A stretch of DNA of 31,890 bases, from IMG/VR virus record IMGVR_UViG_3300048777_000032, positions 1 through 31,890 of that record. One strand, written 5' to 3'. Below, piece after piece: positions 14,690-21,942 of the stretch; position 1 is the stretch's first letter, and each line of letters begins with the position of its first letter. The DNA is from a virus. The translations under genes were made by a program, and so were the position numbers. The notes beneath the pieces are model-generated. The model saw only the letters and a program-made list of their open reading frames with translations. It had not been told where the DNA came from and searched no databases.

Positions 14690-16221
14690 ACTTCTGCCGT
14701 CCGGAAAAGTGGGGAATCATTCTCTAGCACAAACTGTATCCTCGCCTTGGCGATAGCACAATATTCCTCTTCGCCTTCGATACCGATAAACTTGAATCCT
14801 TCATATAGTGCAGCCTTTCCCGTACTCCCACTTCCAGTAAAGGGGTCAAGGACTGTACCGTTAGGAGGAGTAACCAACTTGACTAAATATCTCATCAATG
14901 CTGTAGGTTTTACGGTAGGATGTGAGTTGCTTGAGTTGCTTGAGTTGCTTGAGTTGCGCTGATAAGCGTTGTCGTTTGGAGTTTCCCGTCCGTCGTGGCT
15001 GTATTGTTTTGGCTCTATATGCTCACATCCTTCGTTACGATCTTCCCCAGACGCCTTAGCACAATAGAAGAAACGTGCTGAGGAACCTGAATCGCCGCGT
15101 GGTGGAGTATCAGGTCTAGGGCCAAAGTTACCGTAGCAATTCACAGTATCCCTATCTCCGTGCCGCTCTCCTACAAAACCTTGCTGACCATCGGAGTCAG
15201 GGAATGACGCCAATACTTCGTCTGACCCGTCGTGAATCACATTACTCGGCCATCTCCCGAGAGTATTCATCTCCTGCTCGTAGTCGGGTCGTTTCTCCTG
15301 TCCGAATCCAGACCATTGCTTTAGCTTATTGATAGGTACAGGTTCGCCTTCAATCCGGCATCCGTCGATATTAATTGCTCCCGTACCCCACTTTAATACG
15401 TTGCTGGCTATAGTCTTCTCTGAGATAGGTTTCCTAGCCACCACAACCAATTCCATCGCCGGTTTTAATGCCGTTCCCCATCCGTCCCATTGTTGAGCAT
15501 CTTCGGTCAATGGACGAGACTCTAAAATCCCACCTTTACTCTCGTACCCAAATCCATTGCTCGTACTCGGTGCAGGCTTCCGATTAGCTCCGTCGTACTT
15601 TGACCGACTATCTTTCATAAATTGTCCCGGCCCCGCGCCAAATCCTTGCCCGATAGGATTATCTTCGGAACATCCACCTTTGTAATTTCCGTGGTTCTCA
15701 CTGGTCGGGTCAGGACCACCTTGTGGAACCCCTCGCGCTGCCTTGTCGATGCTTTTTGCCACATCTAGACTTTTTGGGAAACCGCTCCCATATACCCAAG
15801 CAATTGAATCACGAATCTCAAATCCAGCATCCTCAATAGCGCACACAAGACGGTGGTATGTCCTTGTCCCACCCATCGCTAGGAGATATCCTCCCGGCTT
15901 CAGGAGTCGCATAGCCTTAGCCCAAGTCTCAGGCTGAAACGCTACGTCCCCTCCGTCCCAACTCTTCCCCATAAATCCGGTTGCCGCAGCGCGATAAGGA
16001 TTAGTTCCTTGTCCGGGAATTGTCTTAGTAAAGTTTCGCTCAACATCGCCAGCGTTAGAATTCGCAAGCCGCTTTGTCATTGTGAGATGGTACGGAGGAT
16101 CGGTAACAATCGAATCTACTGAGTTTTCTTCCAACTCAGGCATAACTTCGCGACAGTCTCCCTCATACAACTTCGCATCTGCACACTCCCAATATGGCGT
16201 CACGACGTGATCTGCATCCAT
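14686..16221 (-). CDS. DNA methyltransferase, beta class (N6-adenine or N4-cytosine)
   Basis: The 511-residue enzyme transfers a methyl group from S-adenosylmethionine to DNA. The catalytic motif IV DPPY is at 41-44. The SAM-binding motif I (LDPFTGSGSTG) is near the C terminus at about 458-468, preceded by HPTVKP. This IV-before-I order defines the beta class. The long middle region (about 130-420) should hold the target-recognition domain and is larger than in minimal members. A 9-base tandem repeat encodes NSSNSSNSSNS just before HPTVKP. No restriction endonuclease is beside it, so it is probably an orphan protecting phage DNA. GGGAG supports the start, which overlaps the upstream gene by 22 bases. 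Confidence 0.93.
   Translation of the reverse strand: MDADHVVTPYWECADAKLYEGDCREVMPELEENSVDSIVTDPPYHLTMTKRLANSNAGDVERNFTKTIPGQGTNPYRAAATGFMGKSWDGGDVAFQPETWAKAMRLLKPGGYLLAMGGTRTYHRLVCAIEDAGFEIRDSIAWVYGSGFPKSLDVAKSIDKAARGVPQGGPDPTSENHGNYKGGCSEDNPIGQGFGAGPGQFMKDSRSKYDGANRKPAPSTSNGFGYESKGGILESRPLTEDAQQWDGWGTALKPAMELVVVARKPISEKTIASNVLKWGTGAINIDGCRIEGEPVPINKLKQWSGFGQEKRPDYEQEMNTLGRWPSNVIHDGSDEVLASFPDSDGQQGFVGERHGDRDTVNCYGNFGPRPDTPPRGDSGSSARFFYCAKASGEDRNEGCEHIEPKQYSHDGRETPNDNAYQRNSSNSSNSSNSHPTVKPTALMRYLVKLVTPPNGTVLDPFTGSGSTGKAALYEGFKFIGIEGEEEYCAIAKARIQFVLENDSPLFRTAEV
14923..14958 (-). repeat. 9-base tandem repeat in the methyltransferase gene
   Basis: Four units of TGAGTTGC(T/G), three of them identical, lie head to tail and encode Asn-Ser-Ser repeats. 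The unit is a multiple of three, so slippage lengthens or shortens a linker without shifting frame. Confidence 0.85.
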
Positions 16222-16631
16222 CCGTAGCTCCCTTTCGTTATAGTGCCTAGAGCTATTCCGCTAGGCATTTCGTTCCCCGTACACTTCCTCGCTTTTTCAA
16301 AAGAACTCAGAAACACTATATCTCCAGTAGACAGATGTCCCTCTGCGTGGATCATCTTGTATGTTCCTGCCGGGAGCTTAGGAGGTCCAAGTAATCTCTT
16401 GGCGACCTTAGCGGCTCTCTCCCTATCAAACTGAGTCAGCATCCTTTTGACGGATTCACTAGAGAGGTCATATTCCATCAGATAACCTTGTAGTGGCAGG
16501 CGGGTTAAATGCGGCTGATCCTGATTCTCAAAGATGCGCCACAATTCTTTCTTTCCTAGCATGTCGATTGGGCGTCCTGTATTGAGTTGGTAGCCGTCAG
16601 GACAATTAGCTACGATACCCTTGCGCTTCAT
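16200..16631 (-). CDS. Small phage protein, paralogue of 16895-17137
   Basis: The 143-residue protein starts MKRKGIVANCPDGYQLNTG and contains MLGKKELWRIFENQDQPHL within its first 45 residues. The protein at 16895-17137 has the matching ANCPEGY...MLGTSELWRIFEHHAEPHLARIP, so the two are paralogues. This copy adds a helical segment (SSESVKRMLTQFDRERAAKVAKRL) and a C-terminal beta-like part ending GSYGWMQITS. The start overlaps the upstream stop as ATGA. Function unknown. Confidence 0.7.
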   Translation of the reverse strand: MKRKGIVANCPDGYQLNTGRPIDMLGKKELWRIFENQDQPHLTRLPLQGYLMEYDLSSESVKRMLTQFDRERAAKVAKRLLGPPKLPAGTYKMIHAEGHLSTGDIVFLSSFEKARKCTGNEMPSGIALGTITKGSYGWMQITS

Positions 16632-16882
16632 ATTAACCCCAATGGAACAGGAAGATCAGCCAAAGTGATTCTCTGACATTCGAGCGCAACTCGCATTGCA
16701 GTCTTTAGACTGCACGTTCCCGCCTTCTCAAAAATAGCCGCGTCCGCTAGGAGAGAACAAATCTCATTATCCTGCGCCTTGAACCGTAACCCGTCATACT
16801 CGAAAACTGTTCCGCGTTTCAATTTCTGAATACTATGATGCGGACAGGAATCTTGCTTTTTGTGTGGTTCTGCTCCATTCAT
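16628..16882 (-). CDS. Small hypothetical phage protein
   Basis: The 84-residue protein begins MNGAEPHKKQDSCPHHSIQK. The ATG at 16882 follows GGAGGAAAGT, so the longer GTG start at 16894 is rejected. CPHHS may bind metal. The centre (RGTVFEYDGLRFKAQDNEI) looks beta-rich and the end helical. It sits between two paralogous genes and is coupled by ATGA to the second. Function unknown. Confidence 0.65.
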   Translation of the reverse strand: MNGAEPHKKQDSCPHHSIQKLKRGTVFEYDGLRFKAQDNEICSLLADAAIFEKAGTCSLKTAMRVALECQRITLADLPVPLGLI

Positions 16883-16894
16883 ACTTTCCTCCAC

Positions 16895-17137
16895 TCACAC
16901 AACTTTGTAATACAGCACTCTTCCCCACGCCTTCGGAACATGACCCGCGCAAGGAGTACCGTTGCCGTCGTCAATCAAATCCTGCGGAATTCTAGCTAAG
17001 TGAGGCTCTGCGTGATGTTCAAAGATGCGCCACAGTTCTGAGGTGCCTAGCATATTGATAGCCTCCCCTCCGTTTACTGTGTAGCCCTCAGGACAGTTCG
17101 CGTGAACCTCTCGCCAGTTGATCTTTTCCTTGACCAT
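16895..17137 (-). CDS. Small phage protein, paralogue of 16200-16631
   Basis: The 80-residue protein carries ANCPEGYTVNGGEAINMLG and SELWRIFEHHAEPHLARIP, closely matching the N-terminal half of the 143-residue protein downstream. It ends after a short tail (WGRVLYYKVV) that may correspond to the end of its paralogue, so it looks complete rather than cut. Its start overlaps the upstream stop as TAATG. Function unknown. Confidence 0.7.
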   Translation of the reverse strand: MVKEKINWREVHANCPEGYTVNGGEAINMLGTSELWRIFEHHAEPHLARIPQDLIDDGNGTPCAGHVPKAWGRVLYYKVV

Positions 17138-17727
17138 TACGTCCCTACCTTCGGGCCTGTCGTCCCATCCATCTCGTACCAGACAAATTCTTCGTTAGGA
17201 AAATGTGAACCGCAGTGAACACACATCCCTCCCAAATAAAATTCAGGGTCTCTCGCCAAAGTCTCAGCAATTGCACGCCCCATTGTGGTAATCTTGCCAC
17301 ACTTTAGATGTCGATAGGCGTCGCGGTACGGACGAACAAAGCCTTTGCTTCGTTCCTCTTTGGTGAGCACTACATAGTCCTTTTGCTGGCCATCGCCACG
17401 ATCCTCTGTGTGGCTGTAGTCTTCCGGAACAGGCTTTCCGCTCACGAGTTCTCGCGCACTTCTGTCTACCGGAAGAACTTCCTTAGCCGCTTCTATCTTC
17501 TCCTTGAGTCCAAGAAATTGCTTCGTGAGCACTCTAGCCTTTTCCGCTTCCTGTTCAAGAGTCGGTTTCTGCGGCCCTAGTGGAGTAAGAGGCAACGTGA
17601 CGCGCTCGATCTTTGATAGACGACCCTCGATGGCGTTCAGACGATCTAAGACTTGCTGAAACTTAGAGTCGTCACGACCATCGTCTTTAGCATGTAAACT
17701 TACTTGCTGTGGATATACTGGCTTCAT
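17137..17727 (-). CDS. Phage protein with C-terminal zinc-binding region
   Basis: The 196-residue protein has a helical N-terminal region (FQQVLDRLNAIEGRLSKIE, probably coiled coil). The conserved-looking C-terminal region is YRHLKCGKITTMGRAIAETLARDPEFYLGGMCVHCGSHFPNEEFVW, with Cys residues arranged C...CxxC. I remember this C-terminal pattern from many phage proteins of unknown function. GGAGGATTGCCTAT precedes the ATG, which overlaps the upstream stop as ATGA. A nucleic-acid or protein-binding zinc ribbon is likely. Confidence 0.7.
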   Translation of the reverse strand: MKPVYPQQVSLHAKDDGRDDSKFQQVLDRLNAIEGRLSKIERVTLPLTPLGPQKPTLEQEAEKARVLTKQFLGLKEKIEAAKEVLPVDRSARELVSGKPVPEDYSHTEDRGDGQQKDYVVLTKEERSKGFVRPYRDAYRHLKCGKITTMGRAIAETLARDPEFYLGGMCVHCGSHFPNEEFVWYEMDGTTGPKVGT

Positions 17728-17972
17728 ATAGGCAATCCTCCCTCTTTCCGCGCCAAACGTTCACCCTCTTCCATCGACACCATCCGCACAAAGCACTTGT
17801 TGTTGCTAGTATCGAACACGACCGCCTTCTCATTGTCGCCAAGGGCGATAACGTCAGACTCGGTTATCTCAATTTCGGCTACCCCAATCTTCAACATTAG
17901 GATTCCGACAATCTTATGCCAGTGGTCGTGAACCTCTTGAGTTACTGGATGGTTCGGATTTAGTTCGCTCAT
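17724..17972 (-). CDS. Small conserved phage protein
   Basis: The 82-residue protein begins MSELNPNHPVTQEVHDHWH, with IVGILMLKIG and MVSMEEGERLARKEGG further on. I recall similar small phage proteins with a [VE]xxxWHKI motif and a MEEG.RLA.EEGG end, all of unknown function. AGAGGACTTGCA gives the ribosome binding site, an element repeated 81 bases upstream. The gene is coupled to the next by ATGA. Confidence 0.65.
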   Translation of the reverse strand: MSELNPNHPVTQEVHDHWHKIVGILMLKIGVAEIEITESDVIALGDNEKAVVFDTSNNKCFVRMVSMEEGERLARKEGGLPI

Positions 17973-18064
17973 TGCAAGTCCTCTCTAGTGAAAGCACAAA
18001 TATATTGCAAAACCAAATACTATGGCGGCAAAAGGAAGAAATATGTTCTTCATTGCAAGTCCTC
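17970..18064 (-). repeat. Duplicated 14-base translation-start element
   Basis: The 14 bases GAGGACTTGCAATG occur twice on the minus strand, at 17983-17970 and 18064-18051. They contain the ribosome binding sites and start codons of the 82-residue gene and of the 22-residue peptide. The duplication suggests that this short gene start was copied as a unit. Confidence 0.7.
17985..18053 (-). CDS. 22-residue membrane micropeptide
   Basis: The peptide starts MKNIFLPFAAIVFGFAIY and ends LCFH: one positive residue and then a single hydrophobic span, a typical single-pass membrane microprotein. Its start has GGAGGACTTGCA directly upstream and overlaps the previous stop as ATGA, so translation is plausible. 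The same start element precedes the next gene. Small phage membrane peptides can modulate lysis, exclusion or host membrane complexes, but nothing here identifies which. Confidence 0.5.
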   Translation of the reverse strand: MKNIFLPFAAIVFGFAIYLCFH

Positions 18065-18268
18065 CAAAACAGGAATCATCTCGCCTAAGTATCCCTTTAC
18101 CTCGGCGTCGTCAGGCTCACGACCGTCCTTGTACGCCGCTTCAAAGCGCGTCAGGATGTCGTGCATTTGCATTACTCCCTTTGACGCTGGAGCCTTCTCC
18201 ATACGTTTCCTAGCCGCCGCTATGGTCGCCAGCATCTCAGCCTTCGTTGTCTTCCGGAATAGGCTCAT
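18050..18268 (-). CDS. Small helical phage protein
   Basis: The 72-residue protein starts MSLFRKTTKAEMLATIAAA after AGAAGGAAA, so the longer frame to 18295 is not used. It is mostly helical and charged, with no Cys. Its first 32 bases overlap the end of the HicB-domain gene in another frame. It ends PVLEDLQ, with the stop overlapping the 22-residue peptide start. Function unknown. Confidence 0.6.
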   Translation of the reverse strand: MSLFRKTTKAEMLATIAAARKRMEKAPASKGVMQMHDILTRFEAAYKDGREPDDAEVKGYLGEMIPVLEDLQ

Positions 18269-18470
18269 TTTCCTTCTTTCCGCGTTCATATTCATCTACG
18301 CACTCCTCAAAGTTCTTTCTAAGAGATTCCCTTGTCTCACCCCCATAACTATACATAGCGCGAATTCCAAGGATACGACCGTGAAATATATCATCCTCGG
18401 AGTCGTAATTTACAGAACCTTCGAATCCTTTATAAACAAGCGTCTCGGCTATGCCCTTAGTGTCACTCAT
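18237..18470 (-). CDS. Nested HicB-like protein from an internal start
   Basis: In the same frame as the 327-residue protein, an ATG at 18470 is preceded by GGAAGGAAGGTAAAATA, one of the best ribosome binding sites in the window. It would yield a 77-residue protein starting MSDTKGIAETLVYKGFEG that corresponds to a full HicB-type domain, the normal size of a solo HicB. Either the two genes fused by loss of a stop, or both long and short forms are made from one frame. Confidence 0.45.
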   Translation of the reverse strand: MSDTKGIAETLVYKGFEGSVNYDSEDDIFHGRILGIRAMYSYGGETRESLRKNFEECVDEYERGKKENEPIPEDNEG

Positions 18471-19220
18471 TATTTTACCTTCCTTCCCACGGCGATATGC
18501 CTCTAGAATGTTACCGTTAGCCTCCATTTTTGAAGGCTTTTCTGCCGTAGAGCGAAAGAATAGATCGTCAAGTTCTTCTGGAATTCTCGGTTTCTCTCGC
18601 AATTCAGGAGGTACCCAACCATGTCCTGCGCGGAATGCAAAATAAGCCGTATCTCTAAGGTCTTTCAATGCGATTGACTTATTGCTAAACCAATTCTGGT
18701 TATTAGTGCTCGCCCACCATGACTCGAAAGAGGATTTCAACTCCTTTGAAACGTCCTGATCCCACGCGATAGGATAATCCCTTACCGCCGATACTGTAGC
18801 GATAGGCTTCGTGTTCACGCTCTGACAGTAGACGCACCATGTTCCCTTTTCGCGCAACTGCTGCTTCCATGATCTCTTGCAATCGAGGCAATCATAGACG
18901 GTCATCTCTAGGTCATCCTTCGGTTTCGGGGATAGGAATATGCGGCGCACAAATTCACGTTGCCAATAGACTCCAGCTTCAAATGCTACCTTGTGAATTG
19001 GTGTGCATGTTTCGGAACAAGGAAAGGCTTCATGACATCCGTTGAATACTTGCGTAATCGTTGAAGTATCATTCTCTAATATCCAACGCAGTGCCTCTTC
19101 AAGAGTGCTTTCTATTTGGCTTGCCCCAACATCCTCTAAATGAATATCCTCATTAGGATAGCGTCCGAAGGTCATCATCGCCGCTTTCAACATTTCATCT
19201 GGAACTCTAATCTTGCTCAT
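18237..19220 (-). CDS. Zinc-ribbon phage protein fused to a C-terminal HicB-like domain
   Basis: The start at 19220 (327 residues, MSKIRVPDEM) follows GGGAGGATAGTGAG; the frame also extends to 19241. Residues about 108-140 hold a zinc ribbon (YDCLDCKRSW ... TWCVYCQS). The region WWASTNNQNWFSNKSIALKD...YFAFRAGHGW recalls phage proteins of unknown role. From about residue 251 the sequence becomes a HicB-type domain: LVYKGFEGSVNYDSEDDIFHG, RILGIRAMYSYGGET and RESLRKNFEECVDEYERGKK. HicB proteins are antitoxins that neutralise HicA and often bind DNA. No HicA is nearby. A strong internal ribosome binding site suggests the domain can also be made alone. Confidence 0.75.
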   Translation of the reverse strand: MSKIRVPDEMLKAAMMTFGRYPNEDIHLEDVGASQIESTLEEALRWILENDTSTITQVFNGCHEAFPCSETCTPIHKVAFEAGVYWQREFVRRIFLSPKPKDDLEMTVYDCLDCKRSWKQQLREKGTWCVYCQSVNTKPIATVSAVRDYPIAWDQDVSKELKSSFESWWASTNNQNWFSNKSIALKDLRDTAYFAFRAGHGWVPPELREKPRIPEELDDLFFRSTAEKPSKMEANGNILEAYRRGKEGKIMSDTKGIAETLVYKGFEGSVNYDSEDDIFHGRILGIRAMYSYGGETRESLRKNFEECVDEYERGKKENEPIPEDNEG

Positions 19221-19244
19221 CTCACTATCCTCCCGGATCACTGA

Positions 19245-19260
19245 ATTATAACACTGCGCC
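19245..19260 (-). promoter_or_regulatory. Extended -10 promoter with GCGC box upstream of the HicB-fusion gene
   Basis: The minus strand reads GGCGCAGTGTTATAAT: a consensus TATAAT (19250-19245) with TGT just before it, forming an extended -10. GGCGCAG lies three bases further upstream. It is placed about 25 bases before the start at 19220. No good -35 is seen, as is common for extended -10 promoters. Confidence 0.55.
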
Positions 19261-19745
19261 TACTGCTCGAACACTCCGCCCTGTGCAAGTTTCTTCGGCA
19301 ACCGAACCTTAGGAGTCCTGACTTCCTTGTCGTCAGCTTCATACGCTTCAGAATGCAAAAAGCTAGTCCTCTCCATCCCCTTCATCCGCTCATCGAAGTT
19401 ATTCTTGAAGTTCTCATACGCCTGCACCGCGAAGTCCCTGTTCAACTGGTTTGGAGCGTTCGCAATGTTGTTCCTCATCTGGCTTGCAATCTTATCGTAC
19501 TGCTCAGATTCTTGATGGCGTTGGTATGCCTGAGCGATCTTCTCCTTAGTCTCTTCCCATACACGCATCCTAGCGGACCACCGCTCAGCCGCAGCAGTGC
19601 TCGTGCATACCACCTTCTCAAAGCCTGCTGGGGCAGCGTATTGCTCGGGAAGGCCCATAATAATTTCCCCGGTTCCGCCGTAGACAGAAGGGTTAGAGAA
19701 ATAAAATGTGATCGTTTTGCTGAGTTGTGCGTTCCTGTTCGCCAT
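19260..19745 (-). CDS. Phage protein downstream of the large terminase, function unknown
   Basis: The 161-residue protein starts MANRNAQLSKTITFYFSNP. Its N-terminal third (GLPEQYAAPAGFEKVVC, AAAERWSARMRVWEETK) resembles proteins I remember near terminases in soil phages. The rest is helical and ends with a basic linker (KVRLPKKLAQGG). A promoter-like extended -10 lies upstream and another at its stop codon. Function unknown. Confidence 0.65.
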   Translation of the reverse strand: MANRNAQLSKTITFYFSNPSVYGGTGEIIMGLPEQYAAPAGFEKVVCTSTAAAERWSARMRVWEETKEKIAQAYQRHQESEQYDKIASQMRNNIANAPNQLNRDFAVQAYENFKNNFDERMKGMERTSFLHSEAYEADDKEVRTPKVRLPKKLAQGGVFEQ

Positions 19746-19768
19746 TATGCTCCCTACCTATCTGAAAA

Positions 19769-19788
19769 ACTATACCACATCCTGCGCC
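19769..19788 (-). promoter_or_regulatory. Extended -10 promoter-like site with GCGC box
   Basis: On the minus strand GGCGCAG (19788-19782) is followed after 7 bases by TATAGT (19774-19769), preceded by TGG as an extended -10. It lies 24 bases before the 161-residue gene and directly after the terminase stop. Confidence 0.45.
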
Positions 19789-21942
19789 TTACCATCCGTC
19801 GCCCACGTCCATCTGATTTGCGCTTCCCGGACCCTTTGGGCGTTCCTTCTTCTTTGGCGGAGCGCTTCGTTGTTGAGCACGCTCTGTCAGAATGTCCATG
19901 TCGTGGGCCGTGAAATAGCTCTGCGCCGCAGCACGCACTCGGTCGTCATGCTGTCCTGAACGATGTTCCATCTTCGATTTTCCTGCGGACTCATGGCGTT
20001 CAAGAGTTCGTAACTCCTCAATCAGCCACTTCGACTTAGGAATATACCAACCACCGTTGACAGCCTCGCGGAAACGGTCCATTAACATCGGCACAGACCA
20101 CGCGCTTGAATACCAGCCTTCCTTTTTGCCAGCGTCATCCTTGATCTTCTTTGAGTCATAGCGACGAGGCTTATGCATATTATTGAAACCTAACATCTTC
20201 AACTGATGCTGGCAGGTGTCACCGGGGCCTCTAATCTGTTCAATTACATACTTCATCCCCTTGCCGTCAGGACTCTTCTTTCCGTACCACGCACCTACGC
20301 AGGCAGCGAAGGCTACGACTTGCGCCGAGTTCACTTTATTTGTAGTGTACTCAGCGCATTGCTGATCGCTATCTCCTTTGAACCTATTATTCGTTACGGA
20401 AAGTACAGTCCTATCCTCGTCCTCTTTACCTAAACCATCTGCTGTATCAACCCCACAAGCATAATAGTTCCCACGCTCCGGTGGCTCGTAAACGAGCAGA
20501 CGATCCATCGTATTACTCTCAATTGTTTCGTCCTGATCCTTGAGGGGAACCATTGTCCATTCATACTCCTGCCCACGAAACGACTTCCACTCGACTTTGA
20601 TCTTTTCCTTCGTTTGGTCAATAGAGTCCGGGTCAGGATGAAAGATTTCATCTACATCGTGCCCCATGATGGCATAGGCTTGGACAGGAATGCGACGTTC
20701 CTTTATTTCCTTCCCACCTTCCATCCTCACTTCGTAGATGTTGTTCTCTACCTCCGCAATCACTTCGGGATCAAACACGCTGTCGTGAACACCAGTGAGG
20801 GCTTCAAAGTCATCCGCAGGCATCTGCGCGGCCCACGTCTTCTGTGTATGTGTTTTACAAGAGGTGTCATAGTTGAACTGCCAAAACCATTTCTGCTCAA
20901 TCGGCATACGCCAGTCGCGTCCAGCAACCTTAGATAGATAAGGGGTATTGCGCACGAACGATTCACATTTAATGACATGCTTTCTAGTTGTATCGTGGAT
21001 TTGCGATTCAAACCCACCGGGAACAGGAAACTTACGAAGCCAATCCTGTTCTGGATAAATGTCGGGGCACATCGCCCAAGGAATAAACACTGGACATAGC
21101 CGTGACTTTCCTTGCGGATAATCTTCCTTAGCCGCTCTCCAAGTCTCTGCAAGCCACCCAGTGTTTCCACCGCCAGTTCCTTCGAGCACCATAAAAAGAT
21201 TCTTCGATGAGTGAGTAGCTCGGAATAGTCCTTCTTCGATGGTTACTTTAGGGTTAGGGTAATCAGCCAATTCTGATAAATGTATACAAGTTGGTGTCCA
21301 ACCTTGCGCTAGTCCTGTTGCCTGACTACCCGACTGGATAGATAGGATCGATTCATTATCGAACTGGTTTTTCGAGGTGCGCCGAGGTACCAGCCACCAA
21401 GCAGAACGATTGTAAGCAGTGTCCAAAATCCTTCTGATTAGTTCCGAGCGTTCCTTCTGTACGGATGCCATGACCGCTTGGGTGTGTGGGATGAACAATA
21501 AGCGATGGATAAACTTGAGTGCCGTCTTTGTCGTGATACCCAATTGCCGAGCCTTAAGAATCAGCATTTCAATCGACACTTGCTTCTCGTCAAACTCGGC
21601 AATTACTGAGTCAAAAATCTCCTGAGAACGGCGATTCTTGAACTTAAACATCTGGCCCTTCTCATCGCAAACCCAAGCATAACGAGATTCCCAATAACTA
21701 CTATCAAGCCCGCAAAGAACTTGCTCGTTCTGAATCCAATGCCTTATTTCTTTCTGCCTGCTCGCACTGATCTTTTTAGTAAGAAATATCTGACTGGTTT
21801 TCGAGTTAGACTCAACCCTCATTAGAGAGTCTATGTACTTCGTGAAGTCCAGCACCTCATCATACGAGTGGTACCGGGGAAGCCATTTATTGACACTCTC
21901 GAATTCCTCTATATTAGAATTTACAGTCTTTGGAGAATACAC
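19789..21942 (-). CDS. Terminase large subunit (DNA packaging ATPase/nuclease)
   Basis: The 717-residue motor pumps DNA into the prohead and cuts the concatemer. The Walker A-like motif is KARQLGITT (130-138), the Walker B-like motif is CIHLSE (219-224), and the coupling region LEGTGGG is near 254-260. The RNase H-fold nuclease domain starts about 490 with YACGVDTADG (Asp499) and includes HDDRVRAA near 670. A basic C-terminal tail (PPKKKERPKG) follows. The start is GTG, directly after the upstream TAA, with AGAGG nearby; no other start lies in the first 40 codons. It ends TAA. The upstream partner is the putative small terminase. Confidence 0.95.
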   Translation of the reverse strand: MYSPKTVNSNIEEFESVNKWLPRYHSYDEVLDFTKYIDSLMRVESNSKTSQIFLTKKISASRQKEIRHWIQNEQVLCGLDSSYWESRYAWVCDEKGQMFKFKNRRSQEIFDSVIAEFDEKQVSIEMLILKARQLGITTKTALKFIHRLLFIPHTQAVMASVQKERSELIRRILDTAYNRSAWWLVPRRTSKNQFDNESILSIQSGSQATGLAQGWTPTCIHLSELADYPNPKVTIEEGLFRATHSSKNLFMVLEGTGGGNTGWLAETWRAAKEDYPQGKSRLCPVFIPWAMCPDIYPEQDWLRKFPVPGGFESQIHDTTRKHVIKCESFVRNTPYLSKVAGRDWRMPIEQKWFWQFNYDTSCKTHTQKTWAAQMPADDFEALTGVHDSVFDPEVIAEVENNIYEVRMEGGKEIKERRIPVQAYAIMGHDVDEIFHPDPDSIDQTKEKIKVEWKSFRGQEYEWTMVPLKDQDETIESNTMDRLLVYEPPERGNYYACGVDTADGLGKEDEDRTVLSVTNNRFKGDSDQQCAEYTTNKVNSAQVVAFAACVGAWYGKKSPDGKGMKYVIEQIRGPGDTCQHQLKMLGFNNMHKPRRYDSKKIKDDAGKKEGWYSSAWSVPMLMDRFREAVNGGWYIPKSKWLIEELRTLERHESAGKSKMEHRSGQHDDRVRAAAQSYFTAHDMDILTERAQQRSAPPKKKERPKGPGSANQMDVGDGW

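Noticed and set aside
18237-19220. A complete HicAB toxin-antitoxin module
   Set aside because: No neighbouring frame of about 60-80 residues has the HicA double-stranded-RNA-binding pattern with its conserved His; only the HicB-like part is present.
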